From: Didymella arachidicola
Lineage: Eukaryota > Ascomycota > Dothideomycetes > Pleosporales > Didymellaceae
DNA: 64,000 bases
Direction: 5' to 3'
NCBI GenBank assembly: GCA_016630955.3
Contig: CM049988.1
Span: 1,550,001 to 1,614,000 of the forward strand
The position numbers were made by a program, and so were the translations under genes. The notes under the pieces are model-generated. The model was not told the DNA's origin. It worked only from the letters and a program-made list of their open reading frames with translations, and ran no database searches. Shown here piece after piece: positions 31,994 to 44,012 of the stretch (its first letter is position 1; each line of letters begins with the position of its first letter).

Positions 31994-32773
31994 ATGACGA
32001 ACCTTTCAACCAAGCTAGCGGCTCTGGAGGCGGCGGGCAAGCCGATCCAGGTCGGCATCATTGGCGCTGGAAAGTTTGGATCGATGTAGTAAGTGCTCTG
32101 AGGGAATTGGCAACCACTCCGTTGTCGCTGACGAGATGTAGCATTTCGCAATCGCACCGCACAAAAGGCGTGCGATTGGCAGCCATCGCAGATCTTGCTC
32201 CCGAGCATGCCTTGAATGCGCTGAGGAAGACTGGATTTCCGCAGGAGAAGTATGACACTACTGCCTCATTGTCCATCGACGAAGGTCTCAGGCAGGGCAG
32301 GGGAAGACGGTGATAACAACAGACTCCGCTCAGCTGATCAGCAGTACAAGCCCTACCATCTCATTGGACTCGAGCTTGGTATTTCCATTGCCAGCATCAT
32401 GTTACGTGGAGAACCTACTAGTCCATGTAAGACATGGTCAGGCGATGTTGTCGCAACAGCAAAGCGTGATCTCAAAGCTGACGAGAAGCTGGACGGGGAG
32501 GGCGGCTTCATGGTGTATGGTAAGCTCATGAATGTAGCCGACTCTTTGAGAATCGAATGTCTGCCCATCAGCCTAGCCCACGGAATGGTCTTGAAGAACA
32601 ATGTTGGAAAAGATCAGGGTCTGTCTTGGGAGGACGTGTAGTACAACGAGAAGAACCAGGTGGTGGCCTTTAGGCGAGAGATGGAGACCATTTACCGAGA
32701 GGAACTCAAAATTGCAGAGAAGCTGCAGAGCAATGTTACGGACGGCGTGCGTTACTCGATTATATCACCCTAA
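31994..32773 (+). pseudogene. Broken SAF-domain NAD(P)-dependent oxidoreductase
   Basis: The start is well kept: ATG 31994, LAALEAAGKPIQVGIIGAGK (Rossmann GxGxxG), a 53-bp intron (32089..32141), then VRLAAIADLAPEHALNALRK. At about 32292 a 5-base tandem duplication (GGCAG GGCAG) shifts the frame. The other frame continues the family sequence as GKTVITTDSAQLISS, then drops the middle of the protein (several hundred residues in intact relatives, by memory). It resumes at YKPYHLIGLELGISIAS and GDVVATAKRDLKADEKLDGE, the C-terminal SAF region. A TAG follows SWEDV, with YNEKNQVVAFRREME still readable beyond it. The gene is thus dead by a frameshift, an internal deletion and a nonsense codon. Confidence 0.8.
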
Positions 32774-34210
32774 ATATTTGAAATGAAACGCCTGCTGCAG
32801 TGAATCACGTCAAAGCTTGGCCTTTTCCGAGGATGTAATAGTAGTGTTAGTGGGCAGAGATGAGCAGACAGGCGCAACAATCCACCGCACACCTAGCAGC
32901 ACCAGTTGCTTCAGCGCGTGTACATTATCTCGCGTACACGGCACGGTAATGAACACTATCTATCTTTCTCATCCGAGTGTCCTCGACCGCAGATCTGGTT
33001 CTGAGGCTAATCTCTCGCAATGGCTCCCCCGTACAATTGGCAGCGAGCGAGTATCAACGCCGACTATGACATTCCAGGTCCTCCTAACGATATTGCTCAA
33101 TGAAACGACAGGGACCATGCTGCCGAGAGCAGTATCTACATCAAGCAAGTCCTGCTACAGTTTTTCATCTCGAGCCTGCCACCACGGCTTCCCTGCAGGC
33201 TGTAGAAGCAATGCTCGTCCGACAACCGCAATCACAGCAAGCACAGTCACGACGAATCCAGGCAGAGCCTGTCAGTTTCAACCACTGCATGCATAAATTC
33301 GACAACGTCGTCTACGACGGATAGAAGGAGACGAGGTTCACAAAAGCTCGTTGGCGAACTCAATACTCAGTCTTGTTTGCTTTCCGGCAAATTGGTAGCG
33401 AGACCGTCGACGGCAGAAGTGAGAATCTCGACGAGCGTGACGAGTTCCATGACAGTACTGATAATGAGGGTCCTCTTAGATTACGATAGACCAACCTCTG
33501 GTGGACGACCGGTCTCACGATACTTCTATCTTCGTTCGACTTGGAGATGTGCAACAATCTTTCTGCGGAAAGACCAGTTAAGACCAAGGTGAGGAATAGG
33601 TAGGCGACTGAGTCTTGACGAGGCAAAAGGTGTGTCTTGCGTGAAGTTAGATCTGCTCTTTTCTATGCACGCTCAATGCCTCCTGACTATTGCGACCAGG
33701 ATTTGTTTCAAAGGGGTTCAGAGATGATGCTCAAAAAGCGTATTCTTCATGTGACTTATTCTCTCCGCATTTCAAAATTCGAAGCATGAAGGCGCTATGG
33801 AGGCGGAGCGAGAGTTGGATGCCGACGATCTTCGACGCATTTGGAGGTTCGTCAATTCGGGGGTAGGATTGCGTGCTTAACGTTGCACTGACGCCTATCG
33901 ATCCCACACGAAGCTTCATCGCCAATGACGGCGCTTCCTTGTGTCGTCGCTAAGCCTTCATGGCTTTATTCGAGACCTTGGCTTGCTTTCGGGGCTCAGT
34001 ATGTGGAAGCGATAGTTGTTCCCATGTACCTGCCGGTGCATGTTCACCCGAGAGGTCCACCATTTATAAAGAAGCGTTCCCCGTATACCGAATGCCTCAG
34101 CATCGCTTAGTCGTTGTTGATCGTCTTCACGATTGTCGTTGCAGACTGTTTGCGCCAGATTCTGAACGGAAGGCTGTGTAGCTCAATCGCCCCTTCCTAT
34201 TACTGTCGCA
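32774..34210. other. Intergenic with unresolved frames
   Basis: 1.4 kb without a supported gene. Plus-strand frames near 33020-33320 look faintly protein-like (MAPPYNWQRASINADYDIPG) but contain stops. They may be part of the decayed material around the oxidoreductase pseudogene. The last 200 bp should hold the transporter promoter. Confidence 0.4.
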
Positions 34211-35935
34211 ATGACGTCGAACGACGAGAAGGCGGATGTCATACAACATTTGTCGTCCCCACCGCTCTCACCGGAAGTATCCTCACAATTGGACGATACC
34301 TATGAAGCGTATAAGAGCAACCTGGGCGCGGTAATTGACTCGGCAGAAGCAAAGAAAACGCTGAGAAAAATCGACTTTCACATCGTGCCAATTCTATTCT
34401 TCACCTACCTCTTGCAGTATCTTGATAAGAATGGTATCAACTACGCTTCGGCGTTCGGCTTACTGGAGGACACCAACCTCAGAGGGCAGGACTACTCCTG
34501 GCTAGGTACATCTTTACTTTAAGGCTGAAGGAAATCGAATTCACATAGATCAGGCAGCATATTTTACTTTGGCTACCTGACTGGACAGTTGCCAGCCGGC
34601 TACCTTCTGCAGAGATTGCCAATAGCGAAGTTTCTCGGCTTATGTACAATTGGTATGGCCCATCTGTCCCATTGACATCATCTATTGACGCGATTAGGAT
34701 GGGGTATCATCCTTATGACCACACCTGCATGTCACAATTTTGCTGGTATGGCTGCTAATCGCTTCCTGCTTGGACTTATGGAGGCCACTGTCAACCCTGG
34801 CTTCGTTCTGATCATGAGCATGTGGTACACTTCAGCCGAGCAACCCTTCAGACTTGGAGCTTACTACTGCACCAATGGTATTGCAACCATGTTCGGCGGG
34901 CTTATCGGCTACGCTGTGGGTCACATCAAGAGCGGCCTGCCCCGCTGGATGTACGTGTTCTTGATCTTTGGATCTGCAAGTACTCTGATGGGCATTGTAA
35001 TCCTACTCTTTCTTCCGGATCTGCCGTCAACAGCCAAGTTCCTTACTGAGAAACAGCGCGGTATTGCAGTCGAGCGAGTATCAGGTAACAGGCAAGGCGT
35101 CAAGAACAAGCACTTTAAGGTATATCAAGCATGGCAGACGCTGTATGATCCGAAGACTTGGATCCTGTTTGTCATGGCTACGGGTGCGCAAATCCCAAAT
35201 TCGGCTTTGACGACTGTGAGTGCTTCTATTGCGATGTCAATAGAAATATACCTAACACCATACAGTTCAGCTCCATGATCATCAAGTCATTCGGCGTTGA
35301 CACACTTGGCACTCAGTACCTCCAGATTCCGGGGGGCGCTGTACAATTTGTCTCTCTGCTGGCTGGCAGCTATATCTGCACACACTGGCCCAATACTCGA
35401 TGTCTTACCATGACTGTGGCCAACATAATCTGCATCATAGGAGCGGCTCTGCTCGTTACGCTACCAAGCACCAACAAATGGGGACGACTGGTTGCGCTCT
35501 GGATGTGCTACTTCCAAGGCCTTGGATTCAGTATGAGCTTGACTATCGTCTCGAGCAACATTGCTGGATACACGAAGAAGCAGCTTACCGGCGCAGTGTT
35601 GTTCACTGGTTACTGTGTTGGTAATATCATTGGGCCGCAGACATTCAAGGACAGTGAGAAGCCTGGGTACAGGTCTGCTTACATTGCGTAAGTATAAGTA
35701 GTTTCTCACAGATCGTACGTGTCGCTAACTCGACTTTAGGATGCTTATTGGCTACAGCGTGAAGCTCGTTGCTGTCCTATTACTCTTTGCCTACATGTGG
35801 TCAGTCAATAAGAAGCGCGACAGAGAGTCCGCGAGTGGCATACAGCTCACAGAAGAGGAGTTGAAGGATGCCATTGAGGCAGGAATGCACGATGTTACCG
35901 AGATCGATAACAAGGGTTTCAGATACATTCTATAG
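34211..35935 (+). CDS. MFS transporter, Dal5-like (anion:cation symporter family)
   Basis: Five exons (34211..34505, 34554..34652, 34698..35215, 35266..35687, 35740..35935) encode 509 aa. All four introns are 45-52 bp. About 12 membrane segments are present. Family landmarks are the N-terminal KKTLRKIDFHIVPILFFTYL, then LQYLDKNGINYASAFGL, GYLTGQLPAGYLLQRLP, NRFLLGLMEATVNPGF and FLPDLPSTAKFLTEKQR. Dal5-type carriers import allantoate, ureidosuccinate, nicotinate, pantothenate or other small carboxylates. The substrate cannot be decided. The neighbouring DAO oxidase and broken oxidoreductase hint at an amine or acid catabolic context, but this is speculative. Confidence 0.88.
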
Positions 35936-37366
35936 GTGGACTTCTCTTGGACAGTCAGCGTTGTGCAATGCTTCTACATAAGTGGCTGTCCAGCAGCCAC
36001 GGAAGACTGCTCTGTCAGCTAGCTTTGGAATTCGAAATTTGCCTAGATTGTTAGGGTTATAATGTGAGCCGTAGGAAGTATTAGATTCGGGGACGAACCA
36101 ATGGAGTATCTCGTAGTAGATATCTAGCAGAATCAGATGTGAAAGACTCTTGGTCATTCCGTGAACTAAGAGAAGCTGCCATTATCTCCCATCCGTAGCA
36201 CTCGGAAACTGTGTCGAAACATGTCAATTCCCGCCAGCTGCTCATCGGCACGTCGTCTCGACTGGATAGATACGGTTTCAAAACTAGTTGTGATGACAAG
36301 CCTGAATTCGAAATGAATACATTTCTAGAATAGCGACAGACCTGGCACCGTCACGGGCCAGGCCAATCAGCTGCAAGAGGAGGTTTTCTAACTAGGACGG
36401 GATCTTTGTTGCAAGTGTCTTGAGTTTATCTCAATAGAGTACTGAGTCCAAAGGTGGACGAGTAATTGCGGGTAAATCTGTTGATGCAATTCTGCTCATC
36501 GACTCTGAAATATTCCCTAATTACCTCTCCAAAGTTTCTGATCGCAGCTAACTGATTGAACGACCCTCAGCATCAATCAAGAAGCGAGTTTGTGTGAGAG
36601 AATTCTCCGTTGCTGAGTCGCTGTCCTCGTTCAGCCTCGCAGCGTCGAAATCGAGTTGGCAGACTCCACCCTCTGAGCAGAACATACTGGCGAGAGTGGC
36701 AGTATGCTCCAACGGCGCTGATTTTCGAGTCCATACTCTCTCCCTCTTCCCATCTAAGCTCTAGATTCGACATTTTGAACGGCTTCTCTCCATCCCAGCC
36801 GCCACGCAATGTTCGTATAGCTGTATCCAGCCAGCAGGTCTCGCAAAAGGAAAAAGACGCGGCAGGCTGAAGCCGATGGCCAAGTGCGCCTGAGAAACGA
36901 TGTATTTACAAACTCAACACAGATGCCATCGATGCGACTGTCGATTCGTTTCGATACGTTGGCATCATAGCCGGCTAGGTCGATATTGCCTAGACGTAAG
37001 GCCAAGCTATCAAACACCGGCCCTGACCCGTTGCTCAACGTCGTCAGAGTGTCTTCGAAATCACTGAGCAGGCTGAGGCCGAAGATAGCTCAAGGTAACA
37101 CCTCTCGCCAAGATCAGTAAGCGCCGAACACACATGGAGGTGTTTGATCAGCGCAGCCAGTATGGCGCTGATGAACAGTTTCATCGGCACGACGATCATG
37201 CAAGGAAAGCGCTGCCATACATGTCGGAGAGCGAGGTGCAGGTAGGCTGTGCCAGGACGAGATGGACGATAGAAGTTGTGGAAGGAAGCCACCCCCACGA
37301 CCCCACATTAGGCCTCACCCAAAGGTGCACCAGCCAACCACCGTGACCAGGCAACGACAACACACC
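35936..37366. other. Intergenic
   Basis: 1.4 kb with no supported gene. A minus-strand frame near 37030-36880 (LRLGNIDLAGYDANVSKRID) looks protein-like but cannot be extended with splice sites. It may be a relic. Confidence 0.4.
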
Positions 37367-38929
37367 ATGTCCAAGGCCGAGTATCTCGACATTGAGGAGT
37401 ATAATGAGGCTGGAAATGTGGTGGCCACATACATCGTCTCTGACAACTCTCGCGTTGACGTCATTGTGTGTGCCTTCCTCACCTTTGCTCCAATGAGAGT
37501 ACTACGTACTGATGATGCTCAGCTTCCACACCAAACGAAGAGCTATGCTCAACAACTACTTGACGTCTTCCTGCCTGTAGGATACCCGCACAGTGTGACG
37601 GAAGATTACATACAGTACGTCTGCTCAACCCCAACAAATGCACCATCGAAACGGCACTAATTTTATCAAAAGCTACCAGATATATGTATGAGTGTGGTCC
37701 AGGCTCCCATACCATTGATTTCAGCACTCATAGTAGAGTAGGACTCACTGCAAGCGTTCTCATCATCTATAGCAGGTCTGCTCGCCTCCAGAGCTGTCCT
37801 CGAAGGCGTCGGCGTCGGCGACTCTACCGCGTCACCAACCAATGCACTGCTCCTCTCCATCCTCCAGGAGTCTATGGGTAGACTCGCAACAATCCTTTTT
37901 GCTCATCGACTCGGCACATCACTGGAGCCAGAATGCAAGATGTACCGCTTGGCAGCTGACATCTTCAACGACACCGCCATAGTCCTAGACTGCTTGTCCC
38001 CCGCCTTCCCAAAGCCTGCACGTGTCATGGTGCTTAGCTTCTCGAGCTGTCTGCGTGCATTGTGTGGAGTCTGTGCAGGGTCTGCAAAAGCAAGTCTCAG
38101 CGCGCACTTTGCCAAGAGAGGGAACCTGGGAGAGCTCAATGCGAAGGATTCAAGTCAGGAGACTGTTATCAGCTTGTTGGGTATGCTGGCTGGCAGTGCA
38201 GTGGTTAGTTGGGTGACGACTCCGATGGCTACATGGGCGACGCTCATTGCGCTGCTGTCAGTGCATCTAGCGACCAATTATGCTGCGGTGAAAGCCGTTA
38301 GCATGACGAGCCTCAACAGACAGCGCGCCAACATTGTCTTCAGCAATCTTCTGGACGACGACAACCCGCAAATACTGGGCCCCAAAGAGGTCTCCGAGCA
38401 GGAGCGTGTCTTTGAGAAAGACGGAGTTTTGAGATACGATGATGCTGTACTTGGCCATTGCAGAATAGGCGTGAGCTTGCGGGCTCTATTTGACGGCATG
38501 GACCTGACCAGACAAACCCAATCAGGAGCCTTCAAGGACCTACCTGTGAAGCTGTCCGACATACTTCATGTCTTTGCTAAGGAAGGCTACATTCTGTGGG
38601 TCAACGATTCGCACACAAGCGAGGTGTTGATAGTTCTGAAGAAGGACTGCACTGCCCAGGATCAGCTAAAGGCATGGTTACATGCACTAATCCTCGTGAG
38701 GAATCTGGCCTCGAACCCTCCCTCAGCCTTCATCAAGGGTGAGCATGTGGGCGTGGAAGTGCAACGACTTGCCTCGCTGTCACAGACCTTGCAGCAGACT
38801 GATGAAATCCTCGCCGAACACACCCCAGCCCTGAGGGGCTTAGGATGGGATCTCGAGACGGCCTCACTCGAAACACGAGCAGGCATGCGCGCCCTTATCG
38901 ATCGCAGCAAAGACTCGCCCGGGCAATAG
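37367..38929 (+). CDS. RUS1 (DUF647) family membrane protein
   Basis: Four exons (37367..37465, 37523..37614, 37673..37685, 37742..38929) encode 463 aa. Exon 3 is only 13 nt and carries YQIY, needed to join the DYI end of exon 2 to DSLQAFSSSIAGLLASRAVL. The DUF647 core includes DVFLPVGYPHSVTEDYI, ESMGRLATILFAHRLGTSLE, YRLAADIFNDTAIVLDCLSP and HFAKRGNLGELNAKDSSQET. Hydrophobic segments follow around LGMLAGSAVVSW. Plant RUS proteins act in early seedling development and vitamin B6-related signalling; the fungal role is unknown. Intron 1 (57 bp) is in frame and could be read through, adding 19 residues. Confidence 0.88.
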
Positions 38930-40403
38930 CTCCACCCTCTCACACATGCGCCCTTCACCAATCCCACCGTGCTGGCCACGTCTACCTCGCCGTTCACCAG
39001 AGCCTTGGTCTTGGGAAGGATTCCAACCTGCCCACTGGAAAGCTGCGCCGCACGCACTGTTTACTTGTCTGGGACCCGGAGCCGTGCTCAGAGGCACAGT
39101 AGATTGCTGAAGAAAGGATGCCTTTCCATGACTTCTGGCGATCGACGAGAGCCCGGGTGCGAGCACGGCCGTGGGCGTTGCGGCGCGGAAATGGGTCTGC
39201 CAGCTTTGACACGTTGCGTCTGGGCGCTGACGGAGCTCAGACACCCCCCGGTGCAGGTCGTTAAAAATCACAATGTTTGAGGACAAAGGCGGAGAGGACG
39301 GCTGCCGGAAGACACGGGGTGGGATGTGGACTGTGGTTGAAACGGGGATGAAATGTGATATATACATCCTTGCCTAAGGCTGCCATTGCCTGTCCATGTT
39401 CACAAACTATGGTTTCGAAAAAGACAAATCTTCTAGCGGATTCAGGCTGGCGGCGATCAGGCAACGCGTCTTGTGGAGAACACGGTAGTCATAGGTCTTG
39501 GGCCAGTCGCTGCACCCTACTGCACGACGTCAACACTGCCCAATTGAGCCACGCATGCCTGAACAGTGACAACAAACGACCCTGGCCACGCTGGACATGC
39601 TTACTGCCTTTTGTCTGACTGTGATGAATCGTGGTGGTGTTATAATTCCGAAACTTGTCAGTTCGCGCTTCAGGCTGTCGGACGGAGGTGTAGGCCCACC
39701 TGTCACGTTTCACGTTTGGTGACATCTCTGGGCGGCACAAATATGCATTGAACACAGTGCAAAGAAGGACAGAAGAGGCAGCATGTCACAATATGTCACT
39801 GTGATGACAAAATTCTGTCACTTCATTACTGTTGGGCACGCTGGGCGTCAAACGCTCGGGATGCGGTCTTTATTGACCAGACATCATGCGGCACCTGCGA
39901 ATGTCTAGACGCCCAATAACGTTCCAACACCTAGTTCCTCAATCGTGAATGCAGAACGTGGCTGACACCATAGGCGGTGAATGTGGGAGCATTGCGGCAC
40001 TTCCTCGTACGGTCCACTGCCTGCGTCATGTCTAAGGCCGCGCGCGCGATGGCGACCAAAATTTTCTACTGTCATTTTTGTTGATGCCGCCTGATGGGGC
40101 GCGTGCTGAAACGAGGCGCTTACACGCGGGTATCGCGATCGATCAGGCCACGATACAAGAGCAGCCTCAGCTTCTAGAAGGTCTTCGCGAGCAGCCATCC
40201 GAGGCTCGCAGGTTGTGCGACCCGAGATGGTTCCGGACAGAAGTACCGTGGTGTTTTGGTGAGTTTCCCAACAACGTTGTCGGGCTACGACAGGTGGAAA
40301 TGAATGGAGACCGTTGCGCCAACATCATGCACGAAACAGGAGAGTTTGACGGAAGAGATCGACAGCGGCGCATTGGTGGTGGTGCTACCTGCTTGCGGTA
40401 ACC
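38930..40403. other. Intergenic, left half
   Basis: No gene is supported. TGTCAC hexamers recur at about 39784, 39794 and 39816, with another near 39702, which could be homeodomain-type sites or chance. Confidence 0.4.
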
Positions 40404-40431
40404 TTCTAGAAAATCTAGAATACTTCTAGAA
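40404..40431. promoter_or_regulatory. Candidate heat-shock element cluster
   Basis: TTCTAGAA occurs at 40404-40411 and 40424-40431, with TCTAGAA at 40414-40420 between them. These are alternating TTC/GAA modules as bound by heat-shock factor Hsf1. No gene clearly starts nearby, so the target is unknown. Confidence 0.4.
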
Positions 40432-42801
40432 AACTCAGCGCGCACGGCAAAATGGCGAATGAGAGAACAAGGGACAAACGACCGTCAGAACAAGAAAATA
40501 AGCAGGCAGATGAAACGTCAGCCCAACCCGGCTGTTTACACGGCCACGACTGTCCTGCGAGGCTCTGCCCAGACATGCACATTCTACGCAGCGCTCGGTT
40601 CTGAGGCGGCATCTTGCGTGAATAACAGATAGGTAATTGACGCAGGCGGTGCTGGAACTTGGTCCAAGAAAGACGACGGTGTTTGCTCGAATGCCATGGC
40701 GCGGGCAGCGGTGGGTCTTCTGTGGATCTGCGTGATGCTTAAGAGCAGGATGCGGCAGGAATAGATTACAGTAATCAAATGTCTCGAGCCTCGGGCACAG
40801 ATTGGAGGATGCGCTGAGTCTCCCCAAGGATAGGGCCAAAGCCAAGGATTGTGGCCGTGCGACCCCATCGGTGGGCAAAGGATGCAGTGACGGGCCAGTC
40901 AGCGCGAGGAACAGCCTGAGGCCAGTCCAAAGCGAGCGCTGGCGTCATCTCAGCCGAGCACCCTGGAGGGTGACTGTAGCCGGAGCGCGAAGGAGCGACG
41001 CAACCGCGAGGACGTTTTGTTTAGATGGAGCACGCTGCTGCGACTGTGCCGCTCTCATGAATCAAAAGATGGTCGTTGGAAGGAGCACAATCATCGTGCG
41101 TTGCATCGGCGGACAAAGAAAATCTGACATGGAGGCTCAAAGAAGCATCGGCTGGGTTGCCTTTGTCGCGGGACCAGAGTCATAGAATGAATTAGCGAGG
41201 CGTCTCAGCGTGTTGGGACTGAGGACGGTCGTTTGCGGCGTAGCAGAGAGTCGGCGCTTGGATTAGCCAGGCTACTGGGACTGAGGTCGCAATGGGTTCA
41301 TCTAAAGTGCACGGGGAGAAAGGGCTATATACAGCTCCAGAGGGAAGTGCATCGGTGATGCATCTATGTATCTAGGGTGGTAGTGCTGGTCGCTGCTGGA
41401 TGGTCGTTAGTGGACGACGCAGGCATTAGGGAGTAACAGCAGCTGGCGGGCTGTTTGGGCGGCCGAGGCGTAATGTTTGCAAAAGTGCCCGAGTAAGAGC
41501 CGGGGTCGGAGCGAGTGATGGAATGCGTGCGAGTGACTGAGTGCCTGAGGTGGAGAGAAGACCGAGCGCTGCGCACGCAGCTGCGGTGCGACTTGGGGCG
41601 GGCATTCCCTCCACGGCGTGACCAGCCCGCATTCTTCTCCAGGCCAAATGATGCCAGATGACGGCCTGCGCTGCGAGCACCGTTCTGGCACTGGCAGCGA
41701 CGCCAGCCATTCAATTCATGCCCGCGAAACGGCGGGCTGAGCACGCAGCAATGGAGTCGCTGGGGGGCGCTGTCTGTAACAGCGACTGTGATGGCTCTGT
41801 CTGGCTGAGGGTGGCGAAAGAGGGAAGGGTCGGCAGGGATTCCTTCCAGAAGATGTCAGCTGTGGCCAACCACAGGCTAGCAGATGGCACTAGGCCGGCG
41901 CTAGAAGCATCAGCGCCTGCCGCTTTTGCTCCAGCGGCTGCGCTCAGTGGCCGGGGGCCCAGCATGCCTCGCGCACGGGCTGCAGCAGCCCATCGCACCC
42001 CATCGCCCTCTGACATCGAGGCTATCCGCCTTTGCTCAAGCTTCGCCAACCGCTCTGAACATTCTCCACCGAGTGGGGCCTGGCTTGTGCTGACCTGCAA
42101 GCCCGCCTGCCCAGGGCGTGCTAGTCGTGCTAAGACTGCTTCCGCCCTCTCCTCATAACCACCGCTGAGCCGCACCACAGGAGGGCTTCTTGTCTCGAAT
42201 CCTGACGGCATATCTGAACCACGACGAACCCGCGTCTCACGCCCGCCCCGCCTGCGTCACCCAGCGACATCGACCACCTCGCACCGTCCGCCTTTCCACC
42301 GCTGCACCCACGCACTGCAGCTAGCCCCAGCGCTGCACCCAATTTCCCGCCCTCCTGCGCACCCAGCACCCAGCACCCAGCACGCACGCCCCCGCTGCAT
42401 CCGTCCGACTGCCTGCAACACAGCATAATCGCTGTACCACCACGACCCTGGCGCCTTCTGTCTCTGTGTCGCCCTTCGAGAAGCACCTGCAGCACGCACA
42501 GCAAACACCGCACCCGGCCCCAACGCGCGACTCTCGGCGGCCTTTCCCCCGCCCATAGGTCTAAAGAAGCCGTTGTGCGCACTTCCCTCCTCTGCACCAC
42601 CACCACGGCCCTCGATGCTGCCGCCTGCGGAGCACTAACTCATCCTCAACGCACTCTGCCACCAGGTTCCTCATCGAACCTAGTGCATCAGTCGTCAAGC
42701 TGGCGCAGTCTATACGAACCCAAACTTGTCCTTGTGAGAGTCTGGAAGAGCAGAGCAAGAAGACGGCTCGCCGTGTCTACAAGCAGTTTTGGCGGAGCGT
42801 G
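40432..42801. other. Intergenic, GC-rich leader of the RGS gene
   Basis: 2.4 kb with no supported gene, except that the last 240 bp may be coding. From about 42562 to 42801 a frame continuous with the RGS gene is open and reads well (FLIEPSASVVKLAQSIRTQ, then KTARRVYKQFWRSV) but has no ATG, so a spliced upstream exon is likely. Around 41658-42211 both strands are open for about 166 codons, which reflects GC-rich composition. A 7-bp repeat (CACCCAG, three copies) lies near 42361. Confidence 0.45.
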
Positions 42802-44012
42802 ATGATCTCAAGGAAACCTGAACCCACAGCACTCTCGATACGAACCAACTCTACCATCTCGTCGCCCGCATCGTCCCTCGACGAATTCGACGGCGAGGAT
42901 ATCAAGATGGCCCTCTCAGATTGCCAAAAGGCACCATTGACCGTCTCGATACCGAAGAACATCCCCAGCCCCCACAGCCGGAAGCCTAACCTGGCGGAGA
43001 TCCTGGCCAACAATGCACCACCACCATACACATTATCGTCCTTCATGGCCTTCCTGTCACAGAACCACTGCTTGGAGAACCTCGAGTTCACCATGGATGC
43101 ATCGAGATACCGCAAGCACTACTCCAAGATGGTCAACCGTCATCCCGGGACCCCCATCTCTCCTCTATCAGACGAGTGTGCATACGTCCTCATGCTCTGG
43201 CGCCGCTTGATCGACGCCTACATTCGAGAGTCTGGCCCCCGCGAGGTATGTCACTTTCATCCTTCCATCACTGCGTCTGATACTAATTGTCACAGGTCAA
43301 CCTTCCTGCCGAAGTTCGTGACAGGCTCCTGGCTTTGTCTGAGTCTTTCGTGCCACCTCACCCTTCTACCCTGGACGAGGCTGTCGCCAAGATCTACGAG
43401 CTCATGGAGGAGGGCGTTCTCCTGTCGTTCTTGAATAGCGCCAGCCCTCAGAGCGCACACCCTAGCATTATGAGCCACGAGAGCTACAATGCAAGTGTGA
43501 CACGATCGTCCACACGTAGCTACGACGAGCGCAGCACCGTCTCGCACAAGTCGTCTCACGCTCCTGCTCACCAGCGTGCATCAGCACCGTCATCTCTGAC
43601 AGCTGGCTTCATGCACTCTCGTCCCTTCTCTCACTCCCGCTTCCATTCTCAGCCGACTTCGTCTGGCTCCCCCGCTACCCGCGTCACATCTGGCTACACT
43701 AGTGGCAGCGATGCCATGACCGATGACACTGGCAGTGCCAGCCCATCGATGAGCGACCCTCTCACTCCTCCCGGTACACCGCCCATGAGCGACTACCCCA
43801 TAGCCGATGCTACCCTTATCTACGGCGAGAACGGAACCATTAGCGGCACTCCCAGCCCCCGCACAAGCCGCGGAGAGCACAACGGTATCGGCGCCGCGAC
43901 AAGGGACAGCTGGAAGCGTGTCAGCAGCAAGCTTTGGCCCAAAAAGAAGAGCGGCGGCCAGCTGCGAGATGACGAGCACGCTGTTGCCGACTCTCCCGGA
44001 GGCTTCATCTAA
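42802..44012 (+). CDS. RGS-domain protein (regulator of G-protein signalling)
   Basis: The exons 42802..43245 and 43296..44012 (50-bp intron) encode 386 aa from the first ATG. The RGS domain covers roughly residues 62-200: LAEILANNAPPPYTLSSFMA, then FLSQNHCLENLEFTMDASRY, CAYVLMLWRRLIDAYIRE and the final helix around EAVAKIYELMEEGVLLSFLN. RGS proteins speed GTP hydrolysis by G-alpha subunits and so damp signalling in growth, conidiation and mating. The C-terminal half is Ser/Thr/Pro-rich and ends with a basic KLWPKKKSGG patch. No DEP or membrane domain is seen. The coding frame is open upstream for 80 codons without ATG, so a 5' exon is probably missing from this model. Confidence 0.82.

Noticed and set aside
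41658..42211. Open frames of about 166 codons on both strands
   Set aside because: Both are Ala/Arg/Ser-rich products of GC-rich DNA with no domain features. At most one could be real and neither has support.
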